This document shows, piece after piece, positions 58,257-64,000 of a stretch of DNA of 64,000 nt. The first letter of the stretch is position 1. Each line of letters begins with the position of its first letter. The position numbers and the translations under genes are program-made. The notes under the pieces were generated by a model, which did not search any database, was not told the origin of the DNA, and worked only from the letters and a program-made list of their open reading frames with translations. The stretch comes from Fusobacteriales bacterium (GTDB lineage: Bacteria > Fusobacteriota > Fusobacteriia > Fusobacteriales > Fusobacteriaceae): NCBI GenBank assembly GCA_020063625.1, contig JAICDD010000015.1, positions 1-64,000 on the forward strand, written 5' to 3'.

Positions 58257-58682
58257 TTATTTATCCATAATTGAGAACATAAGTTCTGCTTGAGCTACAA
58301 TCTCTCCATCAACTAGAGCTTTTCCTGTAGCTTTTAAGATTTTTCCTTTTAATTTGTCTACTACTACATCATAGATTAATTTATCTCCTGGTTTTACAGG
58401 TTTTCTAAATTTAACATTGTTTATAGCCATAAAATATGGTACTTTATCCTCCCCCTCAGGCATTGTACATACTCCTAAAGCTTGAGCCATTCCTTCTACA
58501 ATTAATACTCCTGGCATTATTGGGTGCCCTGGGAAGTGACCATTAAAGAAATCTTCGTTTATAGTTATATTTTTATAAGCAACAACTCTTTTATTTGGTT
58601 CTAACTCTTCAATTCTATCTACTAATAAAAATGGGTATCTGTGTGGTATTCTTTTCATTATTTCCATAACATCTAATTTCAT
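58257..58682 (-). CDS. fabZ: 3-hydroxyacyl-[acyl-carrier-protein] dehydratase FabZ
   Basis: FabZ dehydrates 3-hydroxyacyl-ACP in fatty acid synthesis and competes with LpxA for the same substrate. The 141-residue hot-dog protein has RIPHRYPFLLVDRI and the active-site block FFNGHFPGHPIMPGVLIVEG with its His and, further on, the Glu. The conserved NNVKFRKPVKPGD follows. It is placed between lpxC and lpxA, a common arrangement that balances membrane and lipid A synthesis. Confidence 0.97.
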   Translation of the reverse strand: MKLDVMEIMKRIPHRYPFLLVDRIEELEPNKRVVAYKNITINEDFFNGHFPGHPIMPGVLIVEGMAQALGVCTMPEGEDKVPYFMAINNVKFRKPVKPGDKLIYDVVVDKLKGKILKATGKALVDGEIVAQAELMFSIMDK

Positions 58683-58718
58683 ATTAACATTCCTCCATAT
58701 TAAAAATTTTCTTATAAT

Positions 58719-59552
58719 TTATAAAAAGTTTTTTACTAACTCTCTTGCAAAATCAATATTTATTGCATGACCTGCTTTTACTGCTACAATATGACCTTTT
58801 ATAGGTCTATTTAATACTTTTAAATCTCCAATTAAATCTAAAATTTTATGTCTAACAAATTCATCTTGATAACGAAGTCCTCCAGGATTTAATATACCAT
58901 CTTTTTTTATTACGATAGCATTATCTAGACTTCCTCCAAGTGCTAAGTTATTTGCCTTTAAATATTCTATTTCATAGTCAAAACAAAATGTTCTTGCTCC
59001 TGAAATTTCATTTATATAATTTTCTTCATTTACTTCTATTTCAAGTAATTGTGATTTTAAATATGAATGATTATAATTTACAGAATAAGTAATTTTATAC
59101 CCGTCATATGGAAGTCCAATTACATGTTTATCACCATGTGTTACAAAGACAGGTTTTTTTATAACTAACTCTTCTATCTCTTCATCATATTCTTTTATAT
59201 TTTCTTTTATTAATTCTATAAATTTTCTAGAGCTTCCATCTATTATAGGTAATTCATTTCCATCTACTTCTACAATAATATCAGTTATACCTAATACATA
59301 TAGAGAGGATAAAAAATGTTCTATTGTATAAATAGAGGCTTTATATTCATTAATTAAGTTTGTTCCTCTAGTTAAATCAAATACATTATTTATATCTAAA
59401 ACTATTCTATTTTCTCCATCTTTTAAGTCTTTTCGATAAAAAACTATTCCAGCATTAACCGGAGCTGGTTTAAGTCTTAAAATGATATCTCTACCTTTAT
59501 GTAACCCTATCCCTTTATATTTTAGATTTTTCGATATCGTTTTTCTTTTCAT
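58719..59552 (-). CDS. lpxC: UDP-3-O-acyl-N-acetylglucosamine deacetylase
   Basis: LpxC is the zinc deacetylase of the committed step of lipid A synthesis. Zinc ligands are visible: YTIEHFLSSLYVLGI near residue 77 and RHKILDLIGDL near residue 230; the general-acid His is in VKAGHAINIDFA. ELPIIDGSS is the substrate block. The 277-residue length is normal for non-fused enzymes. It follows uvrD by 24 bases and shares its promoter. Confidence 0.97.
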   Translation of the reverse strand: MKRKTISKNLKYKGIGLHKGRDIILRLKPAPVNAGIVFYRKDLKDGENRIVLDINNVFDLTRGTNLINEYKASIYTIEHFLSSLYVLGITDIIVEVDGNELPIIDGSSRKFIELIKENIKEYDEEIEELVIKKPVFVTHGDKHVIGLPYDGYKITYSVNYNHSYLKSQLLEIEVNEENYINEISGARTFCFDYEIEYLKANNLALGGSLDNAIVIKKDGILNPGGLRYQDEFVRHKILDLIGDLKVLNRPIKGHIVAVKAGHAINIDFARELVKNFL

Positions 59553-59576
59553 AAAAATAATCCTTCCTAAATAACA

Positions 59577-61715
59577 CTATATCTTTTTTAGTACTTTTTC
59601 AGCTACGGCAATGGCTATTTTTTTCTCTTCATATCCAAATTTAATTACAAGTCTTTTGTTTTCTTCAATATCTTTAATTATTCCATTTCCAAATTTATTA
59701 TGATATATTTTATCGCCAATATTAAATAAACCTTTATTTTTTATTGAAAATGGATTAAAATTTTCTATTTTTTTAGTTTTTTCTTGTTTTATAACAGGTT
59801 TTTCCTCTTTTTTATTAATATAATTTAACAAATTCATTGGAATTTCTTCTAAAAATCTTGATTTATCTCTAAAGCTATCAATTCGACCATATATATTTCT
59901 TTCATTTGCATATGTGATTACAAGCTTTTCTTCTGCTCTAGTTATTGCAACATAGCAAAGTCTTCTTTCCTCTTCTAATTCTTTATCGTCAAATTCTACT
60001 TTTTTTCCTGGGAAAATATCTTCTTCCATTCCAACTAAATAAACTATTGGGAATTCAAGACCTTTAGAGTTATGAATAGTCATAAGTTTTATATAATCTT
60101 GATTTTCTTCTAAATTATCAGTTGTACTTACAAGTGATATATTTTCTAAATATTCACCAAGTTGTAAACCACTTTCTCTATTTTCTTGTTCAATTATAGA
60201 GTTTTTAAGCTCTAATACATTTTCTACTCTTCCATCTTCATCTAAGCTATCTAAATATCTTGTTTTTTCAATCATTTCATCAAATATTTCTGAAACTGAT
60301 AAAAATTCTTTTTCTTCTATAAGTGTTTTAAAAAAGTTATACAAATCAATTATAGCATTTTTAGTATTACTTCTTACTCCACTAATTTCATTTATATATC
60401 TTAATGTATCAAACAAACTTATCTCTTTTTCATTTTGTATTTCTATTAATTTTTCTATTGTTCTTGCACCAATTTTTCTATTTGGAACATTTATTATTCT
60501 AAGTAAACTTACATCATCATTTGGATTATTTATTACATTTAAATATGCTAATACATCTTTTATCTCTTTTCTTTGATAAAATTGCATTCCACCAAATATT
60601 TTATAAGGTAAGTTATGTTTTAAAAATACTTCTTCAAATATACGAGATTGTGCATTTGTACGATATAAAATAGTAAAATCTCTATAATTTCTACCTTTAT
60701 CTACATTTTGAATAATATTATGAGCTACAAAATATGCTTCATCTATACCATTTTTAGCTTCATAAACTGTTATTAAATCTCTGCTTTTTTTATCAGTCCA
60801 TAGTTTTTTGCCTTTAGAAGTAGTATTGTTTTTAATTACAGAGTTTGCAGCTTCTAATATAATTTCTGTAGAACGGTAGTTTCTTTCAAGTTTTATTACT
60901 TTTGCATCTTTATAATCTTTTTCAAAATTTAAAATATTATTAATATTTGCTCCTCTAAAACCATATATACTTTGATCTTCATCACCAACAACACATAGAT
61001 TTCTGTGTTTTGAAGCAATTTTTGTAACAATTTGGTATTGAATATCATTTGTATCTTGGTATTCATCTACCATAATATATTTATATCTATTTTGTAATTT
61101 TTCTTTGATTTCTTCAATATCTAAAAGTTTATTTGTATAAATTAAAAGGTCTGAAAAATCCATACTATTATTTTTAATAAGTTCTTTTTGATATCTTTTG
61201 TAAACTTCAGCAATAGTTTTATAATCATGAAAAAACACTCTTTTTTCTTCAAATTCTTCAGGTGTTATTCCATCCTCTTTTGCTTTACTTATTATTGATA
61301 CAATTTTATTAGGAGTAACATTTATTTCTCTTCCTATTTCTTTTAATATTCTTTTTACAATGGAAACTTGGTCATCACTATCATAAATACCAAAATTTGA
61401 ATCATAGCCTATATGTTTTGCATACATTCTAAGAAGTCTTACTCCAAAAGAGTGAAATGTAGAAATCATTACTTTTTCTCCGTCAACACCTACTAGTGTT
61501 TCTACTCTTTCTTTCATCTCTTTTGCAGCTTTATTGGTAAATGTTACTGCTAGTATAAAATAAGGCTCAATATTTTTTTCTTTTATCATATGAGCTATTC
61601 TATATGTTAACGTTCTTGTTTTTCCACTTCCAGCACCAGCTAAAATTAATAGAGGACCTTCTATTATTTCTGCTGCTTTTCTTTGATTTTCATTTAAATT
61701 ATCAAGTATACTCAT
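59577..61715 (-). CDS. uvrD: UvrD/PcrA-type superfamily 1 DNA helicase
   Basis: A 712-residue 3' to 5' DNA helicase for repair and conflict resolution. Motif I is LLILAGAGSGKTRTLTYRIA; VTFTNKAAKEMKERV is motif Ia; VDEYQDTNDIQYQIV is motif II and VVGDEDQSIYGFRGANI motif III. LERNYRSTEIIL, TIHNSKGLEFPIVYLVGMEE and YVAITRAEEKLVI are motifs IV to VI. The C-terminal Tudor-like part (GDKIYHNKFGNGIIKDIEEN) binds RNA polymerase in PcrA/UvrD. It heads the lipid A operon, which is an unusual but known neighbour arrangement. Confidence 0.94.
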   Translation of the reverse strand: MSILDNLNENQRKAAEIIEGPLLILAGAGSGKTRTLTYRIAHMIKEKNIEPYFILAVTFTNKAAKEMKERVETLVGVDGEKVMISTFHSFGVRLLRMYAKHIGYDSNFGIYDSDDQVSIVKRILKEIGREINVTPNKIVSIISKAKEDGITPEEFEEKRVFFHDYKTIAEVYKRYQKELIKNNSMDFSDLLIYTNKLLDIEEIKEKLQNRYKYIMVDEYQDTNDIQYQIVTKIASKHRNLCVVGDEDQSIYGFRGANINNILNFEKDYKDAKVIKLERNYRSTEIILEAANSVIKNNTTSKGKKLWTDKKSRDLITVYEAKNGIDEAYFVAHNIIQNVDKGRNYRDFTILYRTNAQSRIFEEVFLKHNLPYKIFGGMQFYQRKEIKDVLAYLNVINNPNDDVSLLRIINVPNRKIGARTIEKLIEIQNEKEISLFDTLRYINEISGVRSNTKNAIIDLYNFFKTLIEEKEFLSVSEIFDEMIEKTRYLDSLDEDGRVENVLELKNSIIEQENRESGLQLGEYLENISLVSTTDNLEENQDYIKLMTIHNSKGLEFPIVYLVGMEEDIFPGKKVEFDDKELEEERRLCYVAITRAEEKLVITYANERNIYGRIDSFRDKSRFLEEIPMNLLNYINKKEEKPVIKQEKTKKIENFNPFSIKNKGLFNIGDKIYHNKFGNGIIKDIEENKRLVIKFGYEEKKIAIAVAEKVLKKI

Positions 61716-61745
61716 TTTCTCTCCTACAAAAAATACTTTTGGCTT

Positions 61746-61774
61746 ATTATATCATAATTTACTTACTATTTCAA
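61746..61774 (-). promoter_or_regulatory. Promoter for the uvrD-lpx operon
   Basis: On the minus strand TTGAAA (61774-61769), 17 bases, TATAAT (61751-61746), with TG two bases before the -10 box. It probably drives all eight genes to rdgB, since no other terminator is seen between them. Confidence 0.75.
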
Positions 61775-61873
61775 GAAATGTAAAAGCTAGTATAGTTTTA
61801 TTTTTTTAATAATTAAATTTTTAACTTAAATTAGTTTTATATAAACTAACTATGAAAATTCATAAAAAATTGT

Positions 61874-61901
61874 TTGAATATTTTAAAGTTTATGATAAAA
61901 T
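61874..61901 (+). promoter_or_regulatory. Probable promoter for thrC
   Basis: TTGAAT (61874-61879) and TAAAAT (61896-61901) are 16 bases apart, with an extended TG before the -10 box. The leader of roughly 65 bases holds no recognisable T-box or threonine attenuator peptide. A small palindrome (TTAGTTT with AAACTAA) lies upstream at 61834-61852. Confidence 0.5.
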
Positions 61902-61970
61902 ACCTAAAAAAGTATTTAAAATTTATAATCATTGTATAAAATTTTTAGACAAAGTTTGGGGGAAATGTAT

Positions 61971-63464
61971 ATGAAAATGTATTATAGTACTAGAGATGTA
62001 AATGAAAAAGTATCTTTTTCTGAGGGAGTATTAAAAGGTTTATCAGCAAATGGAGGACTTTTTGTTCCTGAAAAATTTGAAAAAATAGATATTTTTAATG
62101 AAAAATATTTAAATGCTGATTACAAATCATTAGCATTTGATGTGCTATCAAAATATTTAAATGATTTTACTGAAGAAGAAATAAAATGGTGTATAGATGA
62201 AGCATATAATGAGAAATTTGAAACAGATGAAATAGTAAGTATAAAAGATATAGAAAATGTATCTTTTTTAGAGTTATATAGAGGACCGACTTTAGCATTT
62301 AAAGATATGGCATTATCAATTTTACCTAAATTTATGAAAGTATCTAAAGAAAAAAATAATGAAGATAAAGAGATAGTAATATTAACTGCAACAAGTGGAG
62401 ACACAGGAAAAGCAGCACTTGAAGGATTTGCAAATAACGAAGGAATAAAAATTATTGTATTTTTCCCTACTGATGGTGTTAGTGAAGTACAAAAAGCTCA
62501 AATGGTTACTCAAACAGGAGATAACACATTTGTTGTAGCAATAAATGGAAATTTTGATGATGCACAAAGTGGAGTAAAAGAGATTTTTAATGATGTTGAA
62601 TTTAATAAACTTTTAGATAAAAATGGATATGTATTTTCAAGTGCTAATTCAATAAACATAGGTAGATTAGTGCCTCAAATTATTTATTATTTTTATGGAT
62701 ATTTTAATTTAATAAAAAATAAAAAGATAAAAGCTGGAGATAAGATAAATGTAGTGGTTCCTACAGGAAATTTTGGAAATATATTAGCTTCATATTATGC
62801 ATTTAAAATGGGATTACCTGTAAATAAATTTATATGTGCAAGTAATATAAATAATGTACTTACAGACTTTTTAAATACTGGAATTTATGATATAAATAGA
62901 AAATTTAATACTACTATATCGCCATCAATGGATATTTTAATCTCAAGCAACCTTGAAAGATTTATAGAATCATTAACTGATAAAGATGATAAACTTATTA
63001 GTGAATTAATGAATTCACTAAAAACTAATGGTAAATATGAGTTGCCAAATGAATTAAAAGAAAAATTAAATAAATTTTATGGTGGATATGCTGATGATAA
63101 AGCTACAAAAACTACAATTAAATCTGTTTTTGATAAATATTCATATGTAATAGATACTCATACTGCTGTTGCATATAAAGTATATGAAGATTATATAAAA
63201 GAAACAAATGATATAGATACAAAAACTCTTATAGCTTCTACTGCTAGTCCTTTTAAATTTACAAGAGCTGTATTAGAATCTATAGTTGATAAAAAACTTG
63301 ATGATAAATCTGATTTCGAATTAATAGAAGAGCTTGCGAAAACTACAAATTTAGAAATTCCAAAAGCAGTATTTGAATTAGATAAAAAAGAGGTATTACA
63401 TAAAACAGTAATTGATTCTGATAAGATGAAAGATGCAATTTCTAGTTTTTTAAAAATCAAATAA
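61971..63464 (+). CDS. thrC: Threonine synthase
   Basis: ThrC converts O-phosphohomoserine to threonine with pyridoxal phosphate. YYSTRD and FSEGVLKGLSANGGLFVPE form the N-terminal block, and GPTLAFKDMALSILPKFM holds the PLP lysine. ILTATSGDTGKAALEGFAN and NSINIGRLVPQIIYYFY follow, and NFGNILASYYAFKMGLPVNK supplies the phosphate cup. The ATG at 61971 is chosen from several in-frame starts because it lies 8 bases after GGGGG. The protein is then 497 residues, the longer (ThrC class with extra C-terminal part) form. It is monocistronic between its own promoter and terminator. Confidence 0.95.
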   Translation: MKMYYSTRDVNEKVSFSEGVLKGLSANGGLFVPEKFEKIDIFNEKYLNADYKSLAFDVLSKYLNDFTEEEIKWCIDEAYNEKFETDEIVSIKDIENVSFLELYRGPTLAFKDMALSILPKFMKVSKEKNNEDKEIVILTATSGDTGKAALEGFANNEGIKIIVFFPTDGVSEVQKAQMVTQTGDNTFVVAINGNFDDAQSGVKEIFNDVEFNKLLDKNGYVFSSANSINIGRLVPQIIYYFYGYFNLIKNKKIKAGDKINVVVPTGNFGNILASYYAFKMGLPVNKFICASNINNVLTDFLNTGIYDINRKFNTTISPSMDILISSNLERFIESLTDKDDKLISELMNSLKTNGKYELPNELKEKLNKFYGGYADDKATKTTIKSVFDKYSYVIDTHTAVAYKVYEDYIKETNDIDTKTLIASTASPFKFTRAVLESIVDKKLDDKSDFELIEELAKTTNLEIPKAVFELDKKEVLHKTVIDSDKMKDAISSFLKIK

Positions 63465-63473
63465 TTTTCAGTT

Positions 63474-63509
63474 AAACGAGTTCTGTATTTTAAAGAGCTC
63501 GTTTTTAAA
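63474..63509 (+). terminator. Terminator after thrC
   Basis: AAACGAGTTCT (63474-63484) pairs with AGAGCTCGTTT (63494-63504) with one G-U pair, followed by a T run. A member of the AAACGAGTTCTT family. Confidence 0.88.
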
Positions 63510-63532
63510 TTAGTTAATAAATTTAGATAAAA

Positions 63533-63566
63533 AAAAGCACAAACTAAGAATAAAGTTTGTGCTTTT
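63533..63566 (-). terminator. Terminator after metK
   Basis: AAAAGCACAAACT (63533-63545) pairs with AGTTTGTGCTTTT (63554-63566), 13 bases without mismatch. On the minus strand it is followed by a T run, so it ends the metK transcript. Confidence 0.85.
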
Positions 63567-63572
63567 AAATAT

Positions 63573-64000
63573 TTATTTGAACTCTTCAACAGCTTTTTTA
63601 AGTTCTTCAACTTTATTAGTTTTTTCCCATGGTAAATCTAAATCTGTTCTACCAAAGTGTCCATAAGCAGCTACTTGTCTATATAAAGGTCTTCTTAAAT
63701 CTAAGTCTTGAATTATAGCTCCAGGTCTTAAATCAAATACTTTTTTAACAGCTTCAACAATTATCTCATCTGCTACTTTTCCAGTTTCAAATGTATTTAT
63801 AGCTATTGAAGTAGGTTTAGCTACACCTATTGCATATGATAATTGGATTTCACATTTATCTGCAAGTTCTGCAGCAACTATATTTTTAGCAACCCATCTT
63901 GCAGCATAAGCGGCACTTCTATCTACTTTTGTAGGGTCTTTTCCAGAGAAAGCTCCTCCTCCATGTCTACCCATTCCACCATAAGTATCAACAATTATTT
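63573..64000 (-). CDS. metK: S-adenosylmethionine synthase, C-terminal part (cut by window edge)
   Basis: MetK makes S-adenosylmethionine from methionine and ATP. Only the last 142 residues or so are in the window. They begin within [20 protein letters not shown], the conserved glycine- and basic-rich block. [20 protein letters not shown] and [14 protein letters not shown] follow, then [20 protein letters not shown] near the C-terminus. The start is beyond position 64000. It runs convergently to thrC. Confidence 0.97.
   Translation of the reverse strand, partial: IIVDTYGGMGRHGGGAFSGKDPTKVDRSAAYAARWVAKNIVAAELADKCEIQLSYAIGVAKPTSIAINTFETGKVADEIIVEAVKKVFDLRPGAIIQDLDLRRPLYRQVAAYGHFGRTDLDLPWEKTNKVEELKKAVEEFK

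Noticed and set aside
61775-61970. T-box or threonine attenuator before thrC
   Set aside because: No T-box sequence, no run of Thr codons in a short leader frame and no terminator hairpin was found; only a small palindrome at 61834-61852.

Overview
The window is very AT-rich bacterial DNA with densely packed genes and unidirectional operons. It encodes a two-membrane cell: lipid A enzymes (LpxA, LpxB, LpxC, LpxD, LpxI, LpxK), BamA, TamB, Skp and flagellar L- and P-ring proteins. It also carries traits common in low-GC lineages (RNase M5, KtrA/KtrB, FapA/DUF342, S55-type protease). The combination of lipid A synthesis through LpxI, very low GC and RNase M5 best fits a motile, probably anaerobic member of the Fusobacteriota. 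That placement is inferred from gene content, not from a database search.

Layout. 27-8025 (minus): rnmV, hemolysin III, holA, a spore-photoproduct-lyase-like radical SAM protein, a DHH-CBS-CCA tRNA nucleotidyltransferase, a Nudix hydrolase and an AlaX-type editing protein. This stretch is broken by two clusters of modular intergenic repeats (about 3290-3765 and 8041-8780). 8842-25084 (plus): one long run, ktrB-ktrA-mnmG-rsmG-HDOD-beta-propeller-tamB-bamA-skp-lpxD-outer-membrane protein, closed by a strong terminator; it joins potassium uptake and tRNA/rRNA modification to outer-membrane biogenesis. 25144-35233 (plus): a Bax-like glucosaminidase, a YgjP-like metalloprotein, then flgG-flgH-flgI-flgJ-S55 protease-fapA-DUF2344-serS-membrane protein. 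35240-39735 (plus): fba, a pyrG leader with a consensus promoter and a possible pseudoknot/terminator switch, pyrG, an unknown gene and thyA.

39814-49185 (minus): an HD-GYP protein, a MATE transporter, and an operon lpxK-unknown-zinc ribbon/GH57-like protein-PTS EIIA-nadD-cupin-bioH-like-bioC. 49276-54141 (minus): hslU-smc. 54231-61715 (minus): uvrD/pcrA-lpxC-fabZ-lpxA-lpxI-lpxB-rph-rdgB, the lipid A operon headed by a helicase gene. 61971-63464 (plus): thrC. The window ends inside metK (minus).

The most notable signals are: (1) a geometrically near-ideal H-type pseudoknot that overlaps a terminator stem between a perfect sigma-70 promoter and pyrG; (2) an intact RNase M5 frame with no ATG, GTG or TTG start; (3) two genes, the CCA enzyme and PTS EIIA, whose conserved C-termini continue in another reading frame after small deletions; (4) modular repeats that supply the final codons and stop codon of the genes they abut; and (5) a family of near-identical terminator hairpins reused at four operon ends.
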